From TM7 phylum sp. oral taxon 348 (GTDB lineage: Bacteria > Patescibacteriota > Saccharimonadia > Saccharimonadales > Saccharimonadaceae): a DNA stretch of 64,000 bases. A model generated the notes under the pieces. It did not search any database. It saw only the letters and a program-made list of their open reading frames with translations, and was not told the origin of the DNA. The stretch spans positions 1-64,000 of the forward strand of contig SDRW01000003.1 of NCBI GenBank assembly GCA_007845485.1, in the 5' to 3' direction. The position numbers were made by a program, and so were the translations under genes. The stretch's first letter is position 1, and every line of letters begins with the position of its first letter. Positions 25,924 through 35,338 of the stretch are shown here, in pieces.

Positions 25924-26648
25924 TGCAAAATATTAGATCAAGAAGAGGCGACACTATTATAGAGGTTTTATTAGCCTTAACTATATTTACAGCTGCAATT
26001 ATGGGTGTAATGTATGTAATGAGCAATAGTATTGGTGTCTCGCAACGTTCTTTAGAGATAACACAGACTCGCACTCAGATAGATAATCAAATTGAGCTTT
26101 TGCGCCATATTCATAATATTGCGCTTGTTAGTTCTGGACGATCTAACTCTGGTCTCTATGTTGCTGCTAGACCCAGGATGTCAGGAGATTCTAATATCTT
26201 AAAAACATGGAAGAGTATTACGGCAGCAGATAACCTAATACCACCAAATAGATTACCTGCGTTTAATAGTGTTGATAGTGTACAAAAGTGCACCCCTGAA
26301 ACAGTATTTAGTTCTAGCTCTGGTAGAGGTTTATCTATTTCTAACGGTGATGTAGCTAACAGAGCATTCTTTATTGATCCAGTAACTGGAGAAATTAAAA
26401 AATTTGTAGGTAATAGTCGTGCCCCATCAACTTTTGCAAGAATTGCTCAAAGTGCGTCTGGATCACAATCAGAAATGATTTGGATATTTGCAGTAAAGGG
26501 TTCAGTTGATAAAGCTACAACCAACTCTTCTATTATGATTACTAATTATTATGATTTTCATATTCGTGCCTGCTGGCAATCACCAGTTGGTGGCGAAATT
26601 CAACGTTTAGGAACAATTGTGAGGTTATATGAGCCAGCGCAGAGATAA
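25920..26648 (+). CDS. Minor prepilin 2 (GspI/PilV-like)
   Basis: The prepilin motif is RRGDTIIEVLLALTIFTAAIM, with aspartate instead of phenylalanine at +1 after the glycine. The frame is open from 25905 but the ATG at 25920 overlaps the upstream TGA and follows a GTGGGGTG Shine-Dalgarno-like sequence, so I choose it. The 242-residue product likely belongs to the minor pilin tip complex; the order after the GspH-like protein suggests the GspI/PilV role. It overlaps the next gene by 20 nt. Confidence 0.83.
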   Translation: MMQNIRSRRGDTIIEVLLALTIFTAAIMGVMYVMSNSIGVSQRSLEITQTRTQIDNQIELLRHIHNIALVSSGRSNSGLYVAARPRMSGDSNILKTWKSITAADNLIPPNRLPAFNSVDSVQKCTPETVFSSSSGRGLSISNGDVANRAFFIDPVTGEIKKFVGNSRAPSTFARIAQSASGSQSEMIWIFAVKGSVDKATTNSSIMITNYYDFHIRACWQSPVGGEIQRLGTIVRLYEPAQR

Positions 26649-27618
26649 AAAAAGCGGTTTTACTATTGTAGAAGTAACAATAGCTATGGCGTTTATAGCT
26701 GTTTTAGTCATTACATTATTGATGGTTGGAATGAGAATTGCCTCTTTGTACAACAAAGGTATAACAATACGTGATGTAAATAGTGCATCTAGGAATATTA
26801 TTAGATCAATGCAGGATGATATCGCAGCCTCTTCGAGTAGAATGGTTGTATTTTATAGAAAAGCTCCATCTGGGTCTGGTGGTGCTGGTGGATCTTCCAG
26901 TGCTTCATCAGGTGCTGTTAAATTTGCAACTAATCTAGAAGAAGCTACCAAAGAAAAAACTCATTACTACAACGATCCAAATACAGGCGGGCGATTATGT
27001 ACAGGGAGTTATACATATATATGGAATTATCGAATGAAATTTATCGAATATAATACTAAGGGTAAAAACTCAGATGGATCTCTTGTATCGGATAGTTCTA
27101 GAAAAAGTGGCGCACAATATTACAGAAGTGGCTCTGCCTTAGCTAGATTTGAGCCTGTTCGTTTCATGAAAGTAAAAGATGACCAGAGAATTCTATGTAG
27201 CTCTGAGAAGATTGCAACTATGAAAGCTGGCTATGGATCTGCTGAATATAGAAATGGTCTTCGTATTCCAGATGAATTTATAAAAGATTCTGTAGCTGTT
27301 TTAGGCGATAGTGAGCGTGGATTAGTGATCTATAGTATGGATGTAACCTCGCCAGACGCTCTTATTAATAAGGATGGACGTGGTAATGGTAATGATGATT
27401 CTGATAATCTTAATGTAACTACTATGTTTTACTCATCATTTTATACTATAAATATGACAATCGGATCATCTTTATTCGACGAGGAATATATAGGTAGTGT
27501 AGCTGATAAAGATGTTAAGAATAGTAATTGTAGAACAGATATTAATAGTCAAGATAGTTATGCAGAATATTGTGCTTTAAATAATATAGAATTTGTGGCT
27601 AGAACGGGAAGTGTGTAA
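26629..27618 (+). CDS. Minor prepilin 3 (GspJ/PilW-like)
   Basis: The 329-residue product begins with a short basic leader and KSGFTIVEVTIAMAFIAVLV, a typical cleavage site and helix with Glu5. Its larger size and position after the GspI-like gene fit the GspJ/PilW class. It includes a glycine/serine-rich insert (about residues 82-98). It probably joins the neighbouring minor pilins at the pilus tip. Confidence 0.83.
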   Translation: MSQRRDKKSGFTIVEVTIAMAFIAVLVITLLMVGMRIASLYNKGITIRDVNSASRNIIRSMQDDIAASSSRMVVFYRKAPSGSGGAGGSSSASSGAVKFATNLEEATKEKTHYYNDPNTGGRLCTGSYTYIWNYRMKFIEYNTKGKNSDGSLVSDSSRKSGAQYYRSGSALARFEPVRFMKVKDDQRILCSSEKIATMKAGYGSAEYRNGLRIPDEFIKDSVAVLGDSERGLVIYSMDVTSPDALINKDGRGNGNDDSDNLNVTTMFYSSFYTINMTIGSSLFDEEYIGSVADKDVKNSNCRTDINSQDSYAEYCALNNIEFVARTGSV

Positions 27619-27665
27619 TATTTGTGTGATATAATTATAAAAACATAAGGGGAATTTAATATACT

Positions 27666-28919
27666 ATGAAAAGACAAAAAGGCGCGGTTTCGATATTTAT
27701 TGTACTTTTTGCAACTATGCTCTTTGTTGCTATATCTATTGGGTTTGCAATTTTTATGATGCGAGATCAAGATAGAGCTACAGATAATGATCTATCTAGA
27801 AGTGCACTTGATTCTGCGCAAGCTGGTGTGGAGGATGCCAAGCGTGTGCTTGCGAAATATAATGACTGTACTGAACGCAATGCAGGCTCTCCAGAATGTG
27901 TTGATCTAATTTCAACTGTTAGAGGTGGAAAATGTGATACTGTTGCTAAAATTCTGGGTGGTGGACAGGTTGAGGGAGATAAAATTATTAGACAGTCTAA
28001 TAATGATGAGCAATTACAGCAAGCCTATAGTTGCGTTAAAATCACACCAGATACTGAAGATGTAGTAAAAAGTATAAAAGATGAGAGTGATATGAAAATT
28101 ATCCCCCTAAAAGGAGTAAGCAACTACGATGTAGTAGAGGTGACTTGGTCTAAGAAAAGTGAGGGAGTTTCTTATGATTTTAGTCAGAGTTCAAAGAATC
28201 GACGACTCAATTCTCTTAATGTAAGAAATAAAAGTAATCAGGTAACTGCACAGCTGCCAACTTATGAACATTGGGATGAAAAATGGGGCGCTGTGATGCG
28301 TGTGCAGGCTATATCTTATAATGCAGGTGATGTAAACTTACGGGATCTTGATGGTAATGCTAGAACTGTATTCTTATATCCTGATAATAGAGTTTCCAGA
28401 GGTAGTAGTTCTAAAGTTATAGAAATGGAAACATACGACTTACATACACCACATTCTTTCACGGATGACGCCTCAAGGCTAGATGTTGCAGCTAATAAGC
28501 CTGCAACATCTGTTAATGGATCATCTTGTGACAATAGAGTGGCTAATGGTGAATATATGTGTAAAGCATTACTTAAATTACCATCAGGTAAAGATACTAG
28601 CTATCTAACGTTAGCTGGAATTTATGCTAGAGGTAAATCTGTAGATGTAAGGGTGAGATTATTAAAGAATGATGGTAGTGTGGTAAAATTTAATAATGTT
28701 CAGCCAAAGATTGATTCTACTGGTCGCGCAAATAATGAATTCCGCCGCGTAGAAGCTCGCGTAGAGGCTACGCCGTCAGAAGATGCAGTGCCTGTTCCTC
28801 GTGCTGCTATTGCTAGTGATGGTGACTTATGTAAGAATTATATGATTACAGATAATGCTAGTGACTTTAGTGCTAATGGTTGCTCTCAATCTATTATAAA
28901 ACCAGAAACTCAACCATAA
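27666..28919 (+). CDS. PilX/GspK-like pilus-associated membrane protein
   Basis: The 417-residue product starts MKRQKGAVSIFIVLFATMLF, a G|A cleavage-like site with a hydrophobic helix but no Glu5, as in PilX and GspK proteins. The mature part contains several cysteines (for example residues 59, 68, 82 and 286) that may form disulfides. It has a TATAAT-like element and AAGGGG Shine-Dalgarno upstream and ends the pilus locus. It probably caps the minor pilin tip complex. Confidence 0.75.
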   Translation: MKRQKGAVSIFIVLFATMLFVAISIGFAIFMMRDQDRATDNDLSRSALDSAQAGVEDAKRVLAKYNDCTERNAGSPECVDLISTVRGGKCDTVAKILGGGQVEGDKIIRQSNNDEQLQQAYSCVKITPDTEDVVKSIKDESDMKIIPLKGVSNYDVVEVTWSKKSEGVSYDFSQSSKNRRLNSLNVRNKSNQVTAQLPTYEHWDEKWGAVMRVQAISYNAGDVNLRDLDGNARTVFLYPDNRVSRGSSSKVIEMETYDLHTPHSFTDDASRLDVAANKPATSVNGSSCDNRVANGEYMCKALLKLPSGKDTSYLTLAGIYARGKSVDVRVRLLKNDGSVVKFNNVQPKIDSTGRANNEFRRVEARVEATPSEDAVPVPRAAIASDGDLCKNYMITDNASDFSANGCSQSIIKPETQP

Positions 28920-28930
28920 TAATTATAATA

Positions 28931-29878
28931 TTACCTACTATGGAATTTTTCGTGAGTTTCACGTAGATGCTCATCTGTAACGTGGGTATAGATCTGGGTT
29001 GTACTAATGTTACTATGTCCAAGCATATCTTGAACACTACGGATATCTGCTCCATTCATAAGTAAATCAGTCGCGAAACTGTGTCTCATAGTATGAGGAC
29101 TTACATGTTTTGTAATTCCTGCTAGTCTAGCATATTTATTTACAATTCTTTGTATACTTCTAGGAGTTAGTCTTCTGTAATCCCCACTATTATCTAGTTC
29201 CTGTGTATTGCGACTATAACTTATAAATAGAGGCGCTAAGCTATCGTTGCGAACAGATAGATAATTTTCTATATGTTCAGTGGCTGTTTTAGATATAAAT
29301 ACAGGTCTATCTTTTTGGCCCTTACCTCGAACTGTAAACTCTCGTCTCTTAGTATTTATATGATCTCTATTTAGGCCTACTAATTCGCTAATGCGTAATC
29401 CACTTGAAAAGAGTAGTTCAATTATAGCTCTGTCTCTTAATCCTATATCTGAATCTGTTTTTATTTCAGCTATTAATCTTTCTATTTCATCGATGTGTAA
29501 AAAAGTAACCTGCTTTCTATGGACTTTAGGTAATTCAATCATATGAGGAGCCAGGCTTTCTATTCCACGCTTTGATAAATAGAGTAAGAAACCCCTTAAT
29601 GCAATGAGGTGATAATTTTGAGTTAATATACTCAGGGATTCACCGTTATCATTTTTATATCTATTGAGCCAGAGTCTATATTTACGTATTAATTCTGGAG
29701 TTATTTTTGCAACGTCAATATTGTCTGTAAATTCACTCAAACGCATTAGATAATGGGAGTAATTTTGTGCAGTTTTACTGCTACGGCCGCCCTCCACCTC
29801 TAAGGATTCCGTAAAATCATAAATCATATCATTAAGGTAATGCTTTGGTCTCATACTATTTAGCATACTACATCTCAA
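28931..29878 (-). CDS. xerD: Tyrosine recombinase, XerC/XerD type
   Basis: This recombinase resolves chromosome dimers in the Xer family. The catalytic set is complete: R in SSGLRISELVGL, K in RGKGQKDRPVF, HTMRHSFATD, H in MLGHSNISTTQIYTHV with the final tyrosine. The N-terminal SAM-like core-binding domain is at about residues 15-110. ATGs at 29878, 29866 and 29854 are all possible; the last (MRPKHYLND) best matches family length. With FtsK in the same window, a dimer-resolution role is plausible; XerC versus XerD cannot be told apart. Confidence 0.9.
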   Translation of the reverse strand: MRCSMLNSMRPKHYLNDMIYDFTESLEVEGGRSSKTAQNYSHYLMRLSEFTDNIDVAKITPELIRKYRLWLNRYKNDNGESLSILTQNYHLIALRGFLLYLSKRGIESLAPHMIELPKVHRKQVTFLHIDEIERLIAEIKTDSDIGLRDRAIIELLFSSGLRISELVGLNRDHINTKRREFTVRGKGQKDRPVFISKTATEHIENYLSVRNDSLAPLFISYSRNTQELDNSGDYRRLTPRSIQRIVNKYARLAGITKHVSPHTMRHSFATDLLMNGADIRSVQDMLGHSNISTTQIYTHVTDEHLRETHEKFHSR

Positions 29879-29926
29879 CTTATTTGCTATACTTGGAGTA
29901 TAACTACCGTTAATAGAGGAGATAAA

Positions 29927-30451
29927 ATGGCAAATCCTAATATGTGTAATAGTAAAATAGAGCGTACATTAGTTGTATTTAAACCTGATGCAGTCCAGCG
30001 TGGTATTGTTGGTGAAATTTTAACCAGATTTGAGAGAGTTGGCCTTAAAATAGTTGGTACTAAAATGCTAGCACCTGACCGTGAGCATTACTATACTCAC
30101 TATGAAGAAATTGGCAAAATGGTCACTCGCAGAGGAAATAAGGCGTTTAATGTTACATTAGATTTTATGACTCAAGGTCCTGTTATAGCTATGGTTTTTG
30201 AAGGCGTTGAAGCCGTAAGTCTGGTGCGTAAGCTTGTTGGCGGTACTGAGCCAAAATCATCGGCACCAGGAACTATAAGAGGAGATTATTCTCATATTAG
30301 TTTTAGTTATGCAGACGACCAAGACAAAGCTATACCGAATCTTATTCATGCCAGTGGCGATGTTGATGAGGCTCGTAAGGAAATTAGCCATTGGTTTGGT
30401 ACTGCAGAATTGTATGAATATAAATCTGCCAGTGAGCGTTTTTGCCAGTAA
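29927..30451 (+). CDS. ndk: Nucleoside diphosphate kinase
   Basis: It transfers phosphate between nucleoside tri- and diphosphates through a phosphohistidine. TLVVFKPDAVQRG at the start, the substrate-binding region RGDYSH and the active-site NLIHASGD with H141 are present. At 174 residues it is longer than the usual 140-150, from an insert around residues 108-135 and a longer tail, typical of some NDK groups. An AGAGGAG Shine-Dalgarno supports the start. It is divergent from the Xer gene. Confidence 0.95.
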   Translation: MANPNMCNSKIERTLVVFKPDAVQRGIVGEILTRFERVGLKIVGTKMLAPDREHYYTHYEEIGKMVTRRGNKAFNVTLDFMTQGPVIAMVFEGVEAVSLVRKLVGGTEPKSSAPGTIRGDYSHISFSYADDQDKAIPNLIHASGDVDEARKEISHWFGTAELYEYKSASERFCQ

Positions 30452-30515
30452 TTGTAATTTTAATAAAGATGCTGCGCTATAATATGTGTAGCATCTTTAG
30501 TTTTTTATGTATTAT

Positions 30516-30524
30516 TGATATAAT
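30516..30524 (+). promoter_or_regulatory. Extended -10 promoter of tRNA-Arg
   Basis: TGaTATAAT ends 13 nt before the tRNA 5' end, predicting a pre-tRNA leader of about 7 nt. Confidence 0.5.
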
Positions 30525-30537
30525 TTATTAGTGGTGA

Positions 30538-30614
30538 GCCTCGGTAGCTCAATTGGATAGAGCGGTTCCGTCCTAAGGAAAAGGTTGTAGGTTCGATTCC
30601 TACCCGGGGTACCA
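30538..30614 (+). tRNA. tRNA-Arg (CCT)
   Basis: The cloverleaf is complete: a 7-bp acceptor with two G-U pairs, D-arm GCTC/GAGC, anticodon loop GTCCTAA giving CCT (reads AGG), T-arm with GGTTCGATTCC, and an encoded CCA. Confidence 0.93.
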
Positions 30615-30637
30615 GTTTTGTAGATATTTATTTAAAA

Positions 30638-31171
30638 ATGGCAGAAAATATACAAGAAAAATCATTTGAAGGTCAGCGCGACGGCGAAGTTGTAATTAAG
30701 GTCTTTCGCCGCCATATGATTGCTATGAGAAAGGGTTTTTATGGGTTATTAATTCCATTAGCTCTTTCATCTATACCACCACTTATCTGGCAGACGAATT
30801 TGGAGCTTTTTTTACTACCATTGGCTGGATTGATTATTGGTATTTTTTTGTTTGCTTACCAATTTATAATATGGTATTATACTGTTTTTGTATTAACTAA
30901 TCAAAGATTGCGTCAAATTACACAAAAGGGATTTTTTGGTAGTAATGTTGTGGAACTTAAGTTGTCAAAAATACATAATATTAGCTATAACATACCAGGA
31001 TTTAGCGGAGAGATGTTTGGGTTTGGAACTATTGTAATTCAAACATATGTGGGTGACTTAGTAATTAATAATGTTGAGCACCCAGAGAAAATTTACAACA
31101 TACTACAAGATGCAACCGAAGCGTCAGAACGGAGGGACAATGAAGAAAATTCTATCGAAGTTAACGCGTAA
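30638..31171 (+). CDS. PH-domain membrane protein (YdbS-like)
   Basis: The 177-residue product has two adjacent membrane segments (about residues 32-48 and 53-78) followed by a bacterial PH (bPH2) domain: VFVLTNQRLRQITQKGFFGS, then LSKIHNISYNIPGFSGEMFGFGTIVIQT. Such proteins are common but of unknown function. It overlaps the downstream foldase-like gene by 32 nt, suggesting co-expression. Confidence 0.8.
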   Translation: MAENIQEKSFEGQRDGEVVIKVFRRHMIAMRKGFYGLLIPLALSSIPPLIWQTNLELFLLPLAGLIIGIFLFAYQFIIWYYTVFVLTNQRLRQITQKGFFGSNVVELKLSKIHNISYNIPGFSGEMFGFGTIVIQTYVGDLVINNVEHPEKIYNILQDATEASERRDNEENSIEVNA

Positions 31172-32222
31172 GGATGAGAAAGATAAAAAATCTGATCGTA
31201 TTACTAATCAGACAGTTGCAGAACATCGTGAGCAAATTATAGCTAAAGCTCGTAAATTTAAATACCCTATTCAGTATACAAAAAGCAAATTGGTCCGTAA
31301 TGTTGCCATTTTGGGGGTTTTTGTTGTAGTTGTATTTACAATATTTTCTTGGTGGCAATTATATAAAATTCAAACTACTAGCAGCTTCTTTTATAGGCTA
31401 ACTAGCGTTATACCAGTTCCTGTAGCTTCGGTAGATGGAGAATATGTGCGCTATAGTGACTACTTGCTCAATTATAAAATGTCTGAAACTTACCTTAGTA
31501 CCATAGAGAAGATTAATAAGGATAATTCTCGTGGCGGAGGTAAGGGCGCTTATGATTTTTATAAAGCTCAAGCTATGCAAAATGCTATATCTGATACATA
31601 TGCTCGTAAGTTGGCTAGGGAACTTAATATATCTATTACAGATGGTCAAGTTAAAGATGCTGTAGATAATATTCGACGGAGCTCGTCATCCCAAGGTGAG
31701 ATAAGCCAAGAAGTTTATGATAGAGCTACGGTACAGTATTACGGTATAACACCTTCTGAATATCGATACCATATACATAAAAGCCTTCTACAAAGGGAAG
31801 TTTCATATGCTATTGATGATATCGCCCAAAAAGCTGCTCAAGAGGCAGAATCTAATATAAAATCCAATGCTAATATACAATTTAGTGATGTAGTTTTAAA
31901 ATTAAAAGATAAATATCCCACTATACAGAATCTTCAATCTGGTTGGGTTAAGAAAGATAATAAAGATGGTGGACTAGCTTTTACTGCATCTAAACTTAAA
32001 AAGGGTGAGTCTTCTAGTATAATAAAACCTTTAAGAGGTGACGGGTATTATTTTGTAAAGCTTTTAGATGTAAATAAAGATAATGAAATTAATTATGAAT
32101 TTATAAAAATACCACTAAGCGTGTTTAATAATAGATTATCTAAATTATACGCAGGTGACAAAATAAAATATTTTATAACAGTTTCAGATGTAAAACCTCA
32201 AATTCAAGAAAACAACAAATAG
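31140..32222 (+). CDS. SurA/PrsA-like peptidyl-prolyl isomerase or chaperone
   Basis: The 360-residue product has a basic N-terminus, one membrane segment (about residues 43-65), then VASVDGEYVRYSDYLLNYKM and NAISDTYARKLARELNISIT, the SurA/PrsA N-domain pattern, and a C-terminal parvulin-like stretch (FSDVVLKLKDKYPTIQNL, SGWVKKDNKDGGLAFTASKLKKGE, then SSIIKPLRGDGYYFVKLLD). It should fold exported proteins outside the membrane. The frame is open from 31071; I choose the ATG at 31140 for its GGAGG Shine-Dalgarno. It parallels the foldase-like protein at 11967. Confidence 0.83.
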   Translation: MKKILSKLTRKDEKDKKSDRITNQTVAEHREQIIAKARKFKYPIQYTKSKLVRNVAILGVFVVVVFTIFSWWQLYKIQTTSSFFYRLTSVIPVPVASVDGEYVRYSDYLLNYKMSETYLSTIEKINKDNSRGGGKGAYDFYKAQAMQNAISDTYARKLARELNISITDGQVKDAVDNIRRSSSSQGEISQEVYDRATVQYYGITPSEYRYHIHKSLLQREVSYAIDDIAQKAAQEAESNIKSNANIQFSDVVLKLKDKYPTIQNLQSGWVKKDNKDGGLAFTASKLKKGESSSIIKPLRGDGYYFVKLLDVNKDNEINYEFIKIPLSVFNNRLSKLYAGDKIKYFITVSDVKPQIQENNK

Positions 32223-32282
32223 AGTTGTTACTAGTCCTTTGTATTTTTATTACCATCACATTAGAACTTAACCATATAAGTT

Positions 32283-33070
32283 AATAAAGTGAAGCGATAA
32301 AAGGGTATGGGCAAACTTATCCATTATTGGTGCCATTATATCGATATTTGGCTTAATTAGTATACTCATGTTTACTAATTAGATTAAAGCGGCTGGTCAT
32401 GACGTTTTTGTGACAATCTGGAAAGTTTCTGGCGATTCAGATGGCATAACTTAAAAATACCAATTTATAAGGCTTACTGTGTACTTATGGTTAACTATAA
32501 AACCTATAACTATACAATGATAGTGAGTATGATATCAAAATCGAAGGTAATTTTCCAGTAATGATATTTGGAGAGGTTAATGCTATTCAAAATCACGGCA
32601 ATAATGGTGCTGGTCAAGAAAACAGTAATAGCGGCACTTGTAGCAATTATAACACGTTAAATAATTATACTAACTATTACATAAATCACCAATATCCAGA
32701 CAACGGCTCTAATGAACTAAACAGTAGGAATCGCGCTAACAATAGTAGCGATAGTAGATCAAATAGGGGTAGGAGTGATTTTATAACTAAATTTAATATT
32801 AATCTAGGTAGCAGAGAGGTAATTAATCATCAGAGATAAATTAGCTTTGCCTCAAATATTAATAGTAAGAATAGTTCAAATAATTGCCCTCAAGTCTGCT
32901 CAGTTAAAAAGAGAAGCGGTCCTTCTTTTATATGATAATTGGCGAACTTTGGTGGTTCTGGATATTAATAATTCTCATTTTGATTGGTATTATAGCCTAT
33001 CTAGTATTAAGGAATAGGGATGATAATTATAAATATGATGGCAATAATAATTTTAATTACGGTGATAAGT
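32283..33070 (+). pseudogene. Decayed gene for a surface protein with Asn-rich linker and C-terminal anchor
   Basis: This stretch holds no intact gene but clear coding remains. From about 32510 to 32930 one frame reads a hydrophilic, asparagine/serine-rich linker, broken by a TAA at 32837. The frame then shifts: starting near 32932 another frame reads a transmembrane anchor (WWFWILIILILIGIIAYLVL), a basic stop and a short tail rich in Asn/Tyr to a TAG at 33070. Further upstream, pieces such as SIIGAIISIFGLISILMF occur with several stops. The design resembles the intact adhesin-like gene on the other strand. I infer a degraded relative. Confidence 0.55.
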
Positions 33071-33132
33071 AGAGGAATAAGTACAAGATAAAAGTAAATT
33101 TAATTTATTTAAATAAAAATACGAACAAAATA

Positions 33133-33163
33133 ATAATTACCAGTATAAGGTACTGGTAATTAT
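33133..33163 (-). terminator. Terminator of the adhesin-like gene
   Basis: ATAATTACCAGTA and TACTGGTAATTAT form a perfect 13-bp stem with a 5-nt loop. On the minus strand it is followed by a T-rich run. It can also stop transcription from the decayed gene on the plus strand. Confidence 0.8.
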
Positions 33164-33189
33164 ATAGAAAACTAAAAAAATAATATTTA

Positions 33190-35067
33190 TTATTGCTGAA
33201 TATTTTCATCCCTATCTTTCGGTGAGGAGTATGGTAGGTTTGCTAAAAGTTCATTCTCTGGTATATCTTCCTGTCTATTTTGGTATGAATTTGGATCTAC
33301 TTGCATCATTGGTGTGTAATATTGATTGCTATCGATTGTATTTGTATACTGTGTATATTGAGGATTTTGTTGATAATATTGTTGAGCTATTTGTGTTTGA
33401 TCAGTTGGAGTTGGTGGTGTGAAGTCATCATCTATCATGACAGAAGGTGAGTAGTTATAGTCATTATTTACTATAGCACCTCTATTTTTTATCTTAATAA
33501 ATGCTACTATCGCACATATTATTACGAATGAGATAATAGCTATTATTATTCCAATAACTACTCCAGCGCCATTGTCGCCCAACTTGATACCAATGATGAT
33601 TTCTTGAGTTTCTGGCTTTTCTCCTTCATCAGCTTTTACATCTTGAACAATAAAATTACTCTTTGCTTTAGTACCGTTTATATCTATGTCTACAGTATGG
33701 TCTCCTGCTGGTAGAGTTGTTTCAGCTGACCCATCCTCCTTTGTCGTAATAGGAGTCTTTATATCTTTACTACTTATAGATGCTCCTGCGATAGGCTTTG
33801 AATTGTCCTTAAGAATTAGTTTAACTGGGTAGCCTAAAGTTGTAAATTTACCTCTTCTGTAGGAGTCTCCAGAAGAATCTTTTTCATTAGATGCTGTGAT
33901 TATATAGTAATAAGTTTTACCTGGAGTTAATTTATCTATAGTAGCCTGATAATTGGCTCCATTGGACTTTGTAGATGTAGCTTTTTTTGTAACATTATTT
34001 TCACCTTCTCCGTAGTAAAAATCACTTATTGTAGAATTATCAGCAATCCATTTTATTGTTGTACTTTTGTATGAAGGCTCTATCTGGATACCTCTAATCG
34101 AGCTGTAATCACCATCAGCTCCATCTGTTGTATTATTAGTTTCTGAAGTAGTGTCAGTATTTGATTCAGCTGGTATAGAGGAAGTATCTGCTGGACTAGA
34201 GGGAGTTTCAGTAGGCGTAGATGGTGAGTATGTTGAATTTATATCAACATTAGCTCTAGGTGTGTAATCTCTATATATTCTTTGACTTGACTGACTAGAT
34301 GGTCGAGATATTCTATTGGCTATAGTTGAGGGATTTACAACTGAAGGTTGTGGTCTTGGCCTTGCTGGAGTAATAGTGGGGATGTTGGTGTTATTGCCAG
34401 ACGAGGAATTATTGTTTGAGCCAGAATTTGAATTGTTATTCTTTGATCCACCATTTTGATTATTATTACCGTTATTATTCTGGTTCTGATTGTGATTATT
34501 AGGTCCAATCTTACAGTTAGGAGGTGTTCCAGTTTGTCCTGCGGGACATTTTGGGTTTCCTATTAAAATAGATCCTCCTTCAAATTCCAAGTTTATATTG
34601 TGGTTTGATAAGTATGATTTACTACGATTAAAATTTAGTTTTGTAAAGCTTTCTGATTTAGCTCTGAATTTTATATTAAAAAGAAGTAATCCTGTACCTT
34701 TTGGGTGCTCGTTTGAATTTGCTACTGACGCAAGAAAACTTACTACTCTAATATTTGTATTATCATATGTAGATCTGTCGCCATCGTAAGCGTATGTTTG
34801 TGAAAAGGTAGATGTTTTATCGCTCACACCGACAAACGACAGTTTTGTTTTATCATACTCAACCCATAGATAGGTTATATTTCCTTTTGGATTTATAATA
34901 TCCGCCTTTACGCTAACTGTAAACTCTTCGCCTGGTTTTACTTTGGTAACTGAAGGGTTTATGTATACCCTTGATTTATTGCTTTGTTGAGCGTTTACTT
35001 GTGTGGAAGAAAGTAAAAAAACTAAACCTATAATTAATGAGACTGTTAACCACTTTATATATTTCAT
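33190..35067 (-). CDS. Large surface protein: cohesin-like, FN3 and C-terminal membrane anchor
   Basis: The 625-residue product has a signal peptide (residues 1-26, ending VNA|QQ), a cohesin-like beta domain (about 35-175), a low-complexity Asn/Gly then Ser/Pro/Thr stalk (about 185-330), a fibronectin type III domain (about 325-410, ending YYYIITASNEKDSS...GKFTTL), a carboxypeptidase-regulatory-like beta domain (about 410-480), a membrane segment (about 500-525) and a cytoplasmic tail rich in Gln, Tyr and Pro. It is likely an adhesin. The frame is open from a TTG at 35109, but the -10 hexamer covers that region, so the ATG at 35067 must be the start. Confidence 0.8.
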   Translation of the reverse strand: MKYIKWLTVSLIIGLVFLLSSTQVNAQQSNKSRVYINPSVTKVKPGEEFTVSVKADIINPKGNITYLWVEYDKTKLSFVGVSDKTSTFSQTYAYDGDRSTYDNTNIRVVSFLASVANSNEHPKGTGLLLFNIKFRAKSESFTKLNFNRSKSYLSNHNINLEFEGGSILIGNPKCPAGQTGTPPNCKIGPNNHNQNQNNNGNNNQNGGSKNNNSNSGSNNNSSSGNNTNIPTITPARPRPQPSVVNPSTIANRISRPSSQSSQRIYRDYTPRANVDINSTYSPSTPTETPSSPADTSSIPAESNTDTTSETNNTTDGADGDYSSIRGIQIEPSYKSTTIKWIADNSTISDFYYGEGENNVTKKATSTKSNGANYQATIDKLTPGKTYYYIITASNEKDSSGDSYRRGKFTTLGYPVKLILKDNSKPIAGASISSKDIKTPITTKEDGSAETTLPAGDHTVDIDINGTKAKSNFIVQDVKADEGEKPETQEIIIGIKLGDNGAGVVIGIIIAIISFVIICAIVAFIKIKNRGAIVNNDYNYSPSVMIDDDFTPPTPTDQTQIAQQYYQQNPQYTQYTNTIDSNQYYTPMMQVDPNSYQNRQEDIPENELLANLPYSSPKDRDENIQQ

Positions 35068-35100
35068 ATTTATTTTTATTTTTAAATCTATTACTAACTT

Positions 35101-35129
35101 ATTATACAAAAAGATAGAGCTTATCGCAA
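35101..35129 (-). promoter_or_regulatory. Promoter of the adhesin-like gene
   Basis: On the minus strand TTGCGA (35129-35124) and TATAAT (35106-35101) are 17 bp apart, predicting a leader of about 25-30 nt. Confidence 0.65.
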
Positions 35130-35147
35130 TAGTGAAAATATAAACAA

Positions 35148-35165
35148 AACCCGCAATAGCGGGTT
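35148..35165 (-). terminator. Terminator of tRNA-Asp
   Basis: AACCCGC and GCGGGTT form a 7-bp stem with an AATA loop; on the minus strand it is followed by TTGTTT, just downstream of tRNA-Asp. Confidence 0.8.
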
Positions 35166-35180
35166 AATATAATAAAACTA

Positions 35181-35258
35181 TGGCGCGCTCGACCGGATTC
35201 GAACCGGCGATCTCCTCCGTGACAGGGAGGCGTGATAGACCAGCTTCACTACGAGCGC
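35181..35258 (-). tRNA. tRNA-Asp (GTC)
   Basis: Complete cloverleaf on the minus strand: acceptor GCGCTCG/CGAGCGC, anticodon GTC in a CTGTCAC loop, T-arm with GGTTCGAATCC, discriminator G and encoded CCA. Confidence 0.95.
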
Positions 35259-35312
35259 ATAACTACTAAGTAATAATAGCAGATGTCAAGTTGCTATGCA
35301 ATAGTTGTTCTG

Positions 35313-35321
35313 TGATATAAT
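35313..35321 (+). promoter_or_regulatory. Extended -10 promoter of tRNA-Thr
   Basis: TGaTATAAT ends 17 nt before the mature tRNA 5' end. Confidence 0.5.
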
Positions 35322-35338
35322 TGTAGCAAGGATTATAT

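Noticed and set aside
32561-32839. A 92-codon open frame read as a separate Asn-rich protein
   Set aside because: It has no Shine-Dalgarno or promoter, and the same composition continues past its stop and into another frame with a membrane anchor; a decayed larger gene explains it better.
34270-34520. Asn/Gly low-complexity stretch as a tandem DNA repeat array
   Set aside because: The DNA is not regularly periodic; it is only biased codon composition of the adhesin stalk.
35067-35109. TTG at 35109 as start of the adhesin-like gene
   Set aside because: The codons after it form the TATAAT -10 element; the ATG at 35067 directly precedes a normal signal peptide.
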